64,000 nucleotides of DNA from Echinarachnius parma. Taxonomy: Eukaryota > Echinodermata > Echinoidea > Clypeasteroida > Echinarachniidae. Shown here in pieces: positions 48,511 through 59,579 of this stretch. A program made the position numbers and the translations under genes. The stretch covers positions 57,195 through 121,194 of the forward strand of contig JBAMJV010009680.1 of the NCBI GenBank assembly GCA_037951105.1. The letters are read 5' to 3'. The notes beneath the pieces were generated by a model. It made no database searches. It saw nothing but the letters and a program-made list of their open reading frames with translations, and was not told where the DNA came from. Every line of letters begins with the position of its first letter. The stretch's first letter is position 1.

Positions 48511-48675
48511 GGGCCGCGCTCCAGAAAGAGATACAAACGATTGTAAGTTATGATTGATCGTAAGTCAGAAAATGTACGCGTTTCTACCAATCAGATTTGC
48601 GCCTCTAGAACACGTGATCTGACTTACGATTAATGGGAACTTACAATCGATTGTATCTCTTTATGCAACGGGGCC
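48511..48675. mobile_element. Small MITE, 165 bp
   Basis: Inverted ends GGGCCGCGCTCCAGAAAGAG and the complement of GGCCCCGTTGCATAAAGAG, continuing as ATACAA-CGATTGTAAGTT and its complement. No coding capacity. Confidence 0.75.
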
Positions 48676-49039
48676 AAGATATGTTAGCAATAAGTCTTTA
48701 CTAATTTTAAAGACTGCACCAATGAAATCATACAAATCATACATGTCGTATTAAAAAACCATTAAACACAGTTTCGTAAACACAGAAAGCTAATATGAAG
48801 GAATAACATGTGATGTTGAAGTAAGTTGGTCAAGATGTCTTGACTTGTTGACCAACTTATAAAGTATGACCTGTTCTGACGCACGTCATCATGAAATGAT
48901 ATTATTCCGTGATCAGAATCTCCGAATTTGGCTTTGTTTGGGTATTCGGCTTTGTTCATGGTGCTCTCTTCTTTTTTACCGTAACGTTAATTTGGACATA
49001 ACTGCAAAACATAGTCGTAGTAGGAAAAGGCGGGGTCTG

Positions 49040-51390
49040 GGAGCTGCAGCTTGCCAGCATGGCCCTGGGAAGCGGGGGTGCTGGGGGTGCTGCAGCACCC
49101 CTGGACATTTTGCAGGGGGCGCTCAGCACCCCCTGCAAAATGCTGTGTATGTTATAATGTATATCATTATGCTTCGTTTTATACGAAACTGTCACACAGC
49201 CGACAGCCACAAATGACGCTTTTTGTGTGTGTGTTACTTTGGGATAATTTGGATATATGCAACTTATGGTTAAACGATATTGGGCAGGAAGGTCAGCTTG
49301 CTACAACTTCTGTAAACTATTTAATCTTCACAAAGATCAGTTACTCAGACGAACATATTAGCACCAGACAGGAAAATGCCCCTTGACATAATCAGTGGCG
49401 GATCTATGGGAAGGGGGGATGTTTAGGGGGTTTAAACACCCCCCCCCCCCCCCCCCCTTGGGCTGCCAAGGGAAAATATATCACTGAAAAAAAGTGAACA
49501 AGAATTACTTACGGGGGTTCAAAATATCAAAAAAATCGCCGCTTCGCGGCTATCACTGAAAAAGTTGTTAAAAATCACTTACGGGGGTTCAAAATAGCAA
49601 CAAAAAATTCACCGCTTCCCGGCTATCGGGTGAAAAAAGTGAACGAAAATCACTTACGGGGTTTAACAAAATAATAATAATCGCCGCTTCGCGGCTATAT
49701 TATCACTGAAAAATGTTTTTATAAATCACTTACGGGGGTTCAAAAAAGCACAAGAAAAATCGCCCCTTGACGGCTATCACTGAAAAAGGTGAACAAAAGT
49801 CGCTTACGGGGGTTCAGAATAGCCACAAAAAATTCCCCGCTTCGCGGCTATCAGTGAAATAAGTGAACAAAAATCACTTACGGGGGTTCAAAAAAGCCAA
49901 AAAAGTCGACGCTTTGCGGCTATCATTGAAAAAGTGAACAAAAATCACTTAGGGGGTTCAAAATAGCAAACAAAAAGTCGCTGCTTCGCGGCTATCACTG
50001 AAAAAAGTTTTACAAAATCAATTACGGGGGTTCTAAATAGCAAAAATTCGCCGCTTCGCGGCTTTCAGTGAAAAAAGTGAACAAAAATCACTTAGGGGGT
50101 TCAAAATAGCAACAACAAATTCGCGGCTATCAGTGAAAAAAGTGAAAAAAAATCACTTACTGGGGTTCAAAAAAGCAAAAAAAAAATCGCCGCTTTGCGG
50201 CTATCACTGAAAAAACTAAAAATAAAAATCAGTTACGGGGGTTCAAAAAAGCAACACAAATTTCGCGGATATCAGTGAACAAAGTGAAAAAAAATCACTT
50301 ACGAGGGTTCAAAATAGCAACAAAAATTCGCCGCTTTGCGGCTATCACTGAAAAAAGTGAAAAAAATAATAAGTTACGGGGGTTCAAAAAAGCAAAAAAA
50401 TCGCCGCTTCGCGGCTATTTATCACTGAAAAAAGTTTTTAAAAATCACTTACGGGGGTTCAAAATAGCAACAAAAATTTCGCGGATATCAGTGAATAAAG
50501 TGAACAAAAATCACTTACGGGGGTTCAAAAAGCAAAAAAAAAATCGCCCCATGACGGCTATCACTGAAAAAGGTGAACAAAAATCACTTACGGGGGATAA
50601 AAAAGCAAAAAAAAATCCCCGCTTCGCCGCTATCAGTGAAAAAAGTGAACAAAAATCACTTAGGGGGTTCAAAATAGCAAACAAAAAGTCGCTGCTTCGC
50701 GGCTATCACTGACAAAAGTTTTACAAAATCAATTACGGGGGTTCTAAATAGCAAAAATTCGCCGCTTCGCGGCTTTCAGTGAAAAAAGTGAACAAAAATC
50801 ACTTAGGGGGTTCAAAATAGCAACAAAAAATTCGCGGATATCAGTGAACAAAGTGAACAAAAATCACTTACGGGGGTTCAAAAAGCAAAAATAAATCCCC
50901 GCTTCGCGGCTATCAGTGAAAAAAGTGAACAAAAATCACTTACGGGGGATAAAAAAGCAAAAAAGTCGACGCTTTGCGGCTATCAGTGAAAAAAGTGAAC
51001 AAAAATCACTTACGGGGGTTCAAAAAAGCCAAAAAAGTCGACGCTTTGCGGCTATCATTGAAAAAGTGAAAACAAATCACTTAGGGGGTTCAAAATAGCA
51101 AACAAAAAGTCACTGCTTCGCGGCTATCACTGAAAAAAGTTTTACAAAATCAATTACGGGGGTTCTAAATAGCAAAAGTTCGCCGCTTCGCGGCTTTCAG
51201 TGAAAAAAGTGAACAAAAATCAATTACGGGGGTTCAAAATAGCGACAACAAAAATCGGTGCTTCGTGGCTATCGCTGAGAAAAGTGAACAAAAATCATTT
51301 ACGGGGGTTCAAAATAGCAACAACAAAATATATACGTATATATAGGCTCAGCACCCCCGGTACAAAAATCGTTCCCAGGGCCCTGCTTGC
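49040..51390. mobile_element. Possible TIR element hosting a satellite array
   Basis: Left flank TTGCCAGCATGGCCCTGGGAA (about 49049) and right flank TTCCCAGGGCCCTGCTTGCCA (about 51371) are imperfect inverted repeats. Both are followed inward by GGGGGTGCTG / CAGCACCCCC. Between them lie a CAGTGGCGGATCTA-type repeat end and the ~1.9-kb satellite. A single element carrying an amplified internal array is the simplest reading, not proven. Confidence 0.45.
49480..51340. repeat. ~70-80-bp satellite with GCCGCTTCGCGGC hairpin
   Basis: About two dozen imperfect units, each with AAAATCACTTACGGGGGTTC, AAAATAGCAA, a CGCCGCTTCGCGGCTATC segment and ACTGAAAAAAGTGAAC. The GCCGC-TTC-GCGGC part is a perfect 5-bp hairpin with compensated and uncompensated variants among units. 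Some neighbouring units repeat as blocks (for example 50641-50830 resembles 49930-50110), so there is a higher-order pattern. Lys/Arg/Gly-rich peptides read from it are artefacts. Confidence 0.9.
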
Positions 51391-51404
51391 CAGGGAGTTT
51401 TAAA

Positions 51405-51560
51405 AACGGCCATATACGGACAAAAAGCACGTATTATAATTCGCACAAAAATTACGTCATATTCGGTCAAATCAATGTCACATTCCGGCAAAATGGTAAC
51501 ACATTCGTCATCGTAGGGCAATATAACCTAATTCCCGTGCAAATAGGTTTCGTATGTTGG
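51405..51560. repeat. Short degenerate tandem, ~23-25 bp
   Basis: Successive CAAAAA-N-ACGT-ATT-CGG-like units, diverged from each other, directly after the satellite's right flank. Confidence 0.4.
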
Positions 51561-51564
51561 CAAA

Positions 51565-52475
51565 ATTGTGTTATTTGCGAACTAAGCTGTACAACTAGTA
51601 TAGTTTGGGGGAATTAATTAGACGAGGACCATGATTTTTGCGTATGCCTGTGTGCCTGTCAGGTGAAAATCGAGAAGGAAACATATTCAGGGAAAAGACG
51701 CCACCAGATGGCATTTACGTACAAAAGCATTACTCTTTAAATTCAAATTCGACTAAATTTAGAGAGATTATTTGATAAAGATATATGGATGGACCTTTTA
51801 CTATTTATTTATTTCATACACCAAACAAGAACTTGCTCGCGAATTAAACGAATACATTTTCCTTAATTATGTATAAGTAGGTTTATTCTAATGTAACAAG
51901 TAAAGTTTTGAAAAGGCGTTTCATTTGAATTATTTCATAACGGACACCCCCCCCCCCCCCCGCCTCCCCAACAAATATACAAACAACACAAAACAAACAA
52001 ACACACGAACTACGACACGCGCATTACTAACCAAATCAACGGAATACACGGAGTCTTATGCTGTCGTGTACTGTCCACGACAGCATAAGACAATATGCAG
52101 GAATATGCTTACCGTCGTCAGGTCAGCTGCAAACTCGTTGATTTCAAACGATGAATCCCAAAGGTTTTGCCTATCTGGTCTACTATCACACAGTAGAACA
52201 GCAATTAATAAATCCAGAATTCATTTGCATACAAGCATATCCAGTTGAGCTGCCATACAATTTAGCGTGTCGCATTGAAATACAATGTTAAGATGTATCT
52301 GGTTCACCTTTTCGTTCAACGCAACTTCAAAATGTTTCATTCAAGTCTAGATTTGTTAATCAAAATCGAGTTAGAGAGTCTCCAAAATATAACACAAATG
52401 AAGAAATTCAGATTATCAAACACATTTAGACTAGTTAAAGTACAGTCGGAAGTACGGTATTTGATAATAAATACT
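51565..52475. other. No gene recognised; one strong hairpin
   Basis: AT-rich sequence with a C run at 51947-51961. A perfect 16-bp inverted repeat GTCTTATGCTGTCGTG (52053-52068) and complement (52076-52091) encloses a 7-nt loop. It is shorter than a typical animal pre-miRNA. Confidence 0.55.
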
Positions 52476-53374
52476 CAAAAAGAAAATGCGAAGGAGAATT
52501 TAAACTTCTTTGGTTTTCTCCAAAATTCCTTCGAATTTGTTGCATTTATTTATGATGACACAGGCAGGACTATAATTTGAGAACCCTTCACGCGTTGCTC
52601 TTGAGTTGGAATGAGCAATACAATTTGTCGGCCGCCTGCATAAACATATAAAATGGCGGAAACACTGATGCAATGGGCGGGATTGCATGCGGCGTCGACT
52701 GAGATTTGCTTAACTCTTCACGCGTTGGTTGTTCAAATGTACTATATACTTATACAAATCTACAGAGCAACATGATATCTCTAAGGGTTAATTGCATATC
52801 TCCTAACCAATCAGGAGTGGCGTGGATGATGTCTTACTTTGTGACCGGTAAATCAATATCATACACAAATACAAATAAAGGGGCGTGTAACGAATAGTTA
52901 ACTCTTTGCATACAGCACCTACGGACGGTGAGTGCGTGTTAACGTGCATTATGAGTTGTAGAATTTTTATGTAAATGTTAGCGCAGTAAGAGGTCAAGGA
53001 GTCAATAATCATGTGATGCTTTGCAAAGGTTTATCAAATATGGGAGTGAGCCAGGTTGGTTATGATGTATGGGCCTCCTCACACAAACATCCCCGATCTT
53101 CCTCCTCCAATATCTACATACATTTCACAGATTGTAATCGCCCTCTATATTTTACGTAACAAGTTCAGCAAACTAATATCTTAATTTGTCAGTAATAATG
53201 TGATACCTTGGAAAATTTTACACAAATTGGAAGTGGGCCATGATATCTGGGGTCTCTTCAAACAAACATATCTAATCATCCTCCTTCAATCTCTGAAAAC
53301 ATTATAATCAGGCAACAGTTAGATTCGATACATTTTTAAACCAGCAATATGTAAGTCATTACATGTTCCATATG

Positions 53375-53933
53375 TTAAAGGGATAGTTGAGTTCTGGTAA
53401 GGAGAGTACAGTTTTGGTGAAACTGAATTTTAGTAACCAAAACCTGCATCATTACATTACAAACTAATAGTTATAACTAGAAAGGAACACAAAATTACAA
53501 ATGACGTAGTAAAGATCATGTTATCATTCAAAAAGAGCCGTTAAAACGAAGAGGGCGCTCTCTAAACACTCATCGGTTTCAACCATTTTGAATAAAATAT
53601 TGTGCATGTGATGCTTTGTTGAAATAGTGATTATATATAGAAATAACCAACAACTATTTAAATACATAATTTGTAACTTTTTGAAAAGAGGAAGCATTTA
53701 AAAAAAATTTTAACGGCTGGTTCAAAATTCTCTAATAAACCTGGGGCCCCAGGTTTATTACAAATTGTTATATTTATGGATATTTCAGCCGTCTCTGAAC
53801 CAATTTTGATCAAATAAAGATGATTTTATTATTTAAATATTATGCTCTTTCAAATTGTACACTCAGTTTTTCATTAACTCACAAAAAAAAGTAGTCTAGC
53901 GCCCTCTCTACCAAAACTCAACTATCCCTTTAA
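53375..53933. mobile_element. TTAA-1 short-form MITE
   Basis: TTAA at 53375-53378 and 53930-53933; ends AGGGATAGTTGAGTTCTGGT and the complement AACTCAACTATCCCT. Interior closely resembles 26105-26675. Confidence 0.85.
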
Positions 53934-54354
53934 TAATGACGAATTTACAAAATGTGTTGACCGGGAATCGAACCCTGGTCTCTATTCTGAGTTCCGAAGT
54001 TTGACGACCGCTGGGCTAGAGTTATATGGGTTAAAATAATGTGAGCCAAGTGTCGTCTAAAGCCGGGAATCTTCAAGCAACATGTAAGTGTGTTTTATTA
54101 TCATAATTATAGTACTCCTTCTTTAAATATACTAGCTGCAAATGGAACTCCTAGCTCAAATAAAAGTTGATTTATATAAACATTAATCAAACCATAATAA
54201 TAAATGATACATATACTTTCAATTCATACAGCGCCTTTGATTGATCATCATCTTATTTCGGTCAACAGACACAAATACATTGTCAACCTGCACTTTAAGT
54301 ACCTGTACTTTAATTGTCCTTTCTGAACTCCCCGGGGAATACTCAGACTAGGCA

Positions 54355-54675
54355 ACGTATTATGAGATCCCGAGTTCGAACCCTGCCCACTGCCTTTGTC
54401 CTTCAGCAAGACAATTTATCCACAATTGCTGCTCTCTACCTAGGTGTATAAATGGGTACCATGGTCGGGTGTTAATTAGCCTGTAGCGCCATCATCGGTG
54501 GCAGCTCGGCTAGTATGCTCCCTGGGGAGTTGAGAAAGTATGCAATATCATTGTGTGGGTTTGAAATGTACCTGTTGACCATGGGTAATAATAATTAAAT
54601 AATTATTTAAGCGCTTAGAGGCTCTTTGCAATTTGCGCTATATAAATGTCTATTATTATTATTATTATTATTATA
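54355..54675 (+). repeat. tRNA-derived SINE, best-preserved copy
   Basis: A B-box-like GAGTTCGAACCCTGCC, then CTTCAGCAAGACAATTTATC, CTCTCTACCTAGGTGTATAA, GGGTACC, a middle part with GGGTAATAATAATT, GCGCTATATAAATG and a (TTA)n tail. The layout, tRNA head, central domain and LINE-like tail ending in a trinucleotide repeat, is that of widespread metazoan SINEs. The A box is degenerate. Confidence 0.7.
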
Positions 54676-54842
54676 GGTGCTTACATTATTATGTATACCC
54701 ACCATACCTACTATCCACTGACTATACAAATACCAAACAAACACAAATAAATAATCGTATAATCTGAAATCGGTTACGTCAACTACACGATCCCGCGTCT
54801 CCGGTTTGGACCCCTACACTAAACAAGGCAACAACGGAAACT

Positions 54843-55745
54843 ACAGACTGTCTCAGATAAAACGAAACCGGGTATCATGGGAGAAATTTTCTGTCATAAT
54901 GAATAATTTCCTTGATGATATATATATATGTCTGGAAAGCTCTGTGTCTCTTCTTTCATTTGATGTACAACGTATGGCACATAATTCAAGCATGACTGAA
55001 TTAGAACAATGGAAAGGGGTGTTACCAATATTCCATTTGCACGCATACATTTTAAGTTTGGGTGAGTTTTAAGGGTTGTAAACGTACTTATTTTTAAAAA
55101 GGACAAACTCCACATAAAAGTTCATATTTTTATCTTTTACATGACACCTCATGATAAACAAATAAATGATTTATGCCAGAGAACGAGTACAATGAAAACA
55201 TGACTGATTTCTGCCCAAATGAGTGAAAGTTGAGTAAGAAGTCGCTCAGCTTTCCTGAATTAGCAGTTGACAATGGACTTTGATGCATGAGTGAATTTAC
55301 ACAAACATGGGGATCAGGGAAAACACGGGAAACAGGCTAGATCAGGAAAGTTACTCATTTGGGCTGGAATCAAGCATGTTTTCATTGTACTCGTTCTCTG
55401 GCATAAATCATTTATTTTTTAATCATGAGGTGTCATATAAAAGATAAAATTATGAATTTGTATGCGGTATTTGTCCTTTTTCAAAATAAGTACGTTTACT
55501 ACCCTTAAAACCCACCCCAAAACCTCACCCAAACTTGCAATTTCTGCGTGCAAATAGAATCTTGGTAACACCTCTTTCCATCGTTCTAATTCAGTCATGC
55601 GTGAACTATGTGCCATAAGTTATATATCAAATGAAAGAAGAGACACAGAGCTTTTCAGACATATATATATCATCAAGGAAATTATTCATTATAACATAAA
55701 ATTTCTGCCATGAAACCCGGTTTCGTTTTTTCTGGGACAGTCTGT
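54843..55745. mobile_element. Foldback element FB-1, copy 2
   Basis: 903 bp with inverted termini ACAGACTGTCTCAG and the complement of ACAGACTGTCCCAG and long imperfect arms, matching 19948-20841. The two arms of one copy are about as similar to each other as to the other copy. Confidence 0.8.
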
Positions 55746-55852
55746 TTAGTGGTTTTCAACGTACTATACTCTTAATAGTTGAACTAAATATTTCATCGGA
55801 AACAATTTTAGATTCTTTAGTTCTTTTTAACGTGAATATTGATATTTGTATG

Positions 55853-56379
55853 TTAAAGGAATAGTTAAGTTTTGGTAGAGAGGACCCTACACAAAAAAAT
55901 TTGTTTGTAAGATAATGAAAACTTTATTTGATCAAAATCGGTTCAAAAACGGCTGAAATATCCATAAACATGACCATTTGTAATAAATGTGGGGCCCCAC
56001 AAGTATTCGATAATTTTGAACCAGCTGTTACATTTCGTTTTAAAATGCTTCTTCTTTTCCAAAATTGTCAAAAGAGGTTTTTCGATAGTTGGTGATTATC
56101 TCTCTATCTAACCACTATATCAACAAAACATCACATGCACACTGTTTTATTTTAAATGGTTTAATCATATGCGTTTTTTGAAAGCGCCCTCTTTACTTTA
56201 AACAGCTCTTTTTGAATGATAACATGCTTTTTACTTAGTGGTTTGTATTGTTTTTATTCCTTTTGAGCATGGTGGAGTTATAACTATTAGTTTGTAATGT
56301 AATGGTGCAGGTCTTGCTTACTAAAATTCAGTTTGACCAAAACTGTACTCTCTTTACCAGAACTCAACTATCCCTTTAA
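55853..56379. mobile_element. TTAA-1 short-form MITE
   Basis: TTAA at both edges (55853-55856, 56376-56379); ends AGGAATAGTTAAGTTTTGGT and AACTCAACTATCCCT. The paralogous site near 61190 has CATCGCTGTGCATAATAC without the element. Confidence 0.85.
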
Positions 56380-56808
56380 CATCGCTGTGCATAATACCCT
56401 TTTACGTTCAGAAGAACATATTTTGAAAGTCAACTTCATCCCCATCCATGCAGCCTTAGGTTACCGGGTCAATGGGATAGGTGGAGCCTAAGACAACACA
56501 AACCTTTCGATCTCTCTATCAGCACAATAAACTCCCCTATATAATATATAAAGACGAATCTAATTAGAGTCGTTGAAGTACCCTTCTTAATTTGCCCTTC
56601 TTACAAAAACAAATATTGCATATTTCCGTTGTACGTTATCATGGTTATGATAATATTTGGAAACTCAACAGTATCCATATACATTTTGCTGGCCAGGATG
56701 CCAAGCCAGATGAGATAGGAGTAACCTAAAACAATAGGGGACTTTGGATCTTTCTACCAGCACTAATTGACTCCTGTCAAAGATAACACATATGTAATTA
56801 GCAATCGT

Positions 56809-57352
56809 TTAAAGGGGTAGTTTAGTTTTGGTAGAGAGGGCGCTGCACATCACAATTTTTTTGTGAGGTAATGAAAAACTGAGTGTCGAATTTGAGAGAA
56901 CATGCAATTTTAATGGCAGAATAAACTTTATTTGGTCCAAATCGACCCAGAAACGGCTGAAATATCAATAAATATATCTGATCAAATAATTATTTGGGGC
57001 CCAAATAATTAGATGATTTTTAGAAAAAAATTAAAAAATGCTTGCACTTTTTCAAAAATTTTCAAAAGCGTTTTTTAAATAGTTGTTGATGATCTTTCTA
57101 TTTAATCATTATATCAATAAAACATCACATGCATAATTTTGTATGAAAAATGGTTGAAACCAATGCCTTTTTAAAAAGCGCCCTCTTGTGTTTTAATGGC
57201 CCTTTTTGAATGATAACAGGCTTTTTACTTAGTCGTTTGTAATTTTGTATACCTTTCGAGCATGGTGGAGTTATAACTATTAGTTTATAATGTTACTGTG
57301 CAGGTTTTGGCTACTAAAGTTCAGTCTTACCAAAACTAAACTACCCCTTTAA
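56809..57352. mobile_element. TTAA-1 short-form MITE with paralogous near-empty site
   Basis: TTAA at 56809-56812 and 57349-57352. The paralogue at about 61600 reads GCAATCGTTGAAGTGCC where this copy has GCAATCGT-TTAA-element-TTAA-GTGCC, which fixes the target site to four bases (TGAA in the other copy). Confidence 0.88.
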
Positions 57353-57818
57353 GTGCCATTTTGTTATCTTTCTATCGAAGATATATCACATATATGGACC
57401 GTTTAACGTCATGATTAATATTTTGAAAGTCAACATCATCCCTATCAATTATGCGGGACTGTGTGCCTGGGATAGGTGGAGCCTAAAACATTGGATACTT
57501 TGCCTCTTTCTATGAACACAATTTGTCTCTCTTGTCTTAGATAGTACGAAACTAATGAGCAGTCGTTGAAGTACCGTGTTTTGATCTTAGTTCCCAAACA
57601 TAATACATTGGACAGCAAGTCACGATTAATACTTTGAACGTCAATATCATCCCTCCCGTTTACATGCAGGCCAAAGTAGCCGGGTTAAGATAAGACGACT
57701 TCATTTTGAGTACGTTGAAGTACAATAATATTTGATGTTCCTATATATTGGGAGTAAATAGCAAAAAATCATGTTGGCAAGTTGCTCTGATATGTAATTG
57801 CATGCGTACGTACTGCGT

Positions 57819-57853
57819 GGGGGGGGGGGGGGGGGTGGGGGGGGGGGGGGGGG
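57819..57853. repeat. Poly(G) tract, 17 G + T + 17 G
   Basis: Longest G-rich run in the window. The paralogous position in duplication D (62103-62122) has 20 G. Confidence 0.92.
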
Positions 57854-58019
57854 AGAAGACCAAACCTTGACATTGACAAGCAAGTTATTTTTAGGCCAAA
57901 CATAAACAAATGAGCAAATTAAATTAGTGTTCATGTTAAGGCGGTAATGTATACACATTCTTTAAACAAAATGTGGTTATTATCATTTGTTAAACGGTGG
58001 TCAAATAGCAGTAAGTTCA

Positions 58020-58230
58020 TGATCTACATCAACATCATCATCTTGATCATCACCAAAGTTATCGTTATCATCTTCAAATGTATCGTAAACATTATAATAG
58101 TGATCACCACCGTTGCTATCACCATCTTGTTCACTATCAGCATTAACACAATCATCATCATTACCATCATCTAACCTGATGTTCCCCACTACCATCATCT
58201 TTATCAGCAATACATCCAACTGCCACATTG
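58020..58230. repeat. ATC-rich cryptic trinucleotide tract
   Basis: CATCAACATCATCATCTTG-type sequence, corresponding to the longer tract at 62285-62665. Acidic and hydrophobic peptides read across it are artefacts. Confidence 0.8.
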
Positions 58231-58629
58231 GATGATAGAATACTTGGCATTAATGCAATTATTATAAACATTTTTTTAATGGTTTGTTAAGAAAACGTCT
58301 CGAATGACGTAGGTACATCGTTCACAAAAGCAAAGTTTTGACCTACTTGACATTCCTAGAATGTTGCATTATCGTAATGTGGTCGTTTTTCATTACAGTT
58401 AGGATGAACTCTTGGTACAAATTGACTTGAAATTTTCTGTCTATTTCAACCTAATAATTATGCCACGATGTAACTGATTACAACATGTTGCAAACACTGT
58501 ATCCATGTGACAGATATGTGACATATATGTACCACCAATGCAGCATTAAAATGGTAATGTAAAATCGCAGAGGTGTGTTTATTTGAAATGGTACAGATTC
58601 TCGGAATCTATACCTCGCACAAAAAGTTC

Positions 58630-59315
58630 CGCAATCGAGGTTCGCACATTAATAACTTTTTATTACGCTATAACCATTCAGAAATGTTGTATCATTGGAA
58701 AGCGTGAATCCTCCTCTTTACATTGATATAACATTTGCTATGAATATTTTATCATGGAATGTGCATCGCATCCAAATGTAGGGCAGAGTCAAAAGTGAAA
58801 TGTTGCAAAATGCACTGATTTTGTCAACAGAGTGCCTTCCTTGGCTTGAATGGGGGTGAGGTGGTCATGCATTCAAGCCACGTTTTAATCTTCAAAACAA
58901 AAGGAAGGCACACTGTTGACAAAATCAGTGCATTTTGCAACATTTCATTTTTTACTTTGCCCTACATTCGGATGTAATGCACATTCCATGATAAAATATC
59001 CATAGCAAATGTTATATCAATGTAAAGAGGAGGATTCACGCTTTCCAATGATACCAAATTTTTGAATGGTAATAACGTAATAGGCATTCAAGCCACATTC
59101 AAACAAAAGGAAGGCCCTTTGTTGACAGAATCAGTGCATTTTGCAACATTTCACTTTTTACTTTGCCCTACATTTGGATGCAATGCACATTCCATGATGA
59201 AATACTCATAGCAAATGTTATATCAATGTACAGGGGAGAATTTACGCTTTCCAATGATACCAAAATGTATCAATGGTAATAACCTAATAGAAAAGTTATT
59301 AATGCGCAAACCTCT
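58630..59315. mobile_element. Foldback element with a third arm
   Basis: Arms of about 210 bp (58640-58860 and inverted 58875-59075) share TTCACGCTTTCC / GGAAAGCGTGAA, ATATAACATTTGCTATG and AATGCACTGATTTTGTC. A third copy of one arm, in the orientation of the second, runs 59085-59310. Terminal parts read TTGCGCATTAATAACTTTT-like. Confidence 0.7.
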
Positions 59316-59579
59316 TATCTTAGGTATATCTTAGTATATCTTAGGTTCATTATCATACATTTAATTGTAGGACTACATACCCTTCTTAACATGCACCGAT
59401 ACAAGTGGGAACACACCCATTTTTGTCTTGGCAAGGTGAAATACAGCACATTATTATATTCTTACACAAAAACAAAAAAAAGCTCCATGGCTACAAATCA
59501 AATGAAACAACTTTACCTCGGGTGATTTGTCTATGTAATTTTAATTTTGGCGCCACCTAGCGGGCTACGTACTGTAAAA

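Larger units (their letters stand above)
52480..58250. repeat. Segmental duplication D, copy 1
   Basis: Ordered matches to 59580-62660: the GCGAAGG-GAATTTA start, GGCGGGAT-GCATGC, the CTCTTTGCAT...GGACGGTGAGTG part, a GGGAATC-AACCC-GGTCTCTATT tRNA-like fragment, CCATCCATGCAGCCTT, AGTGCCATTTTGTTAT, a G run and an ATC-rich tail. Copy 1 is longer because three TTAA-1 MITEs, one foldback element and a SINE interrupt it. No conserved open frame links the copies, so the ancestor is probably a long non-coding repeat. Confidence 0.75.

Noticed and set aside
49480-51340. CRISPR-like regular repeats
   Set aside because: Units are contiguous and imperfect with no unique spacers, and the sequence is clearly eukaryotic.
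50275-51403. Lys/Arg/Gly-rich frames (up to 145 codons) in the 49.5-51.3 kb satellite
   Set aside because: The frames follow the repeat unit and shift with indels; no start, splice or homologue.
52275-52580. 101-codon open frame
   Set aside because: AT-rich, no domain, and its end runs into duplication D without conservation in copy 2.
58001-58228. Acidic Asp-rich and Ile-rich frames over ATC tracts (also 62388-62627)
   Set aside because: Translation of a trinucleotide-rich tract; the paralogous copy does not conserve the peptide.
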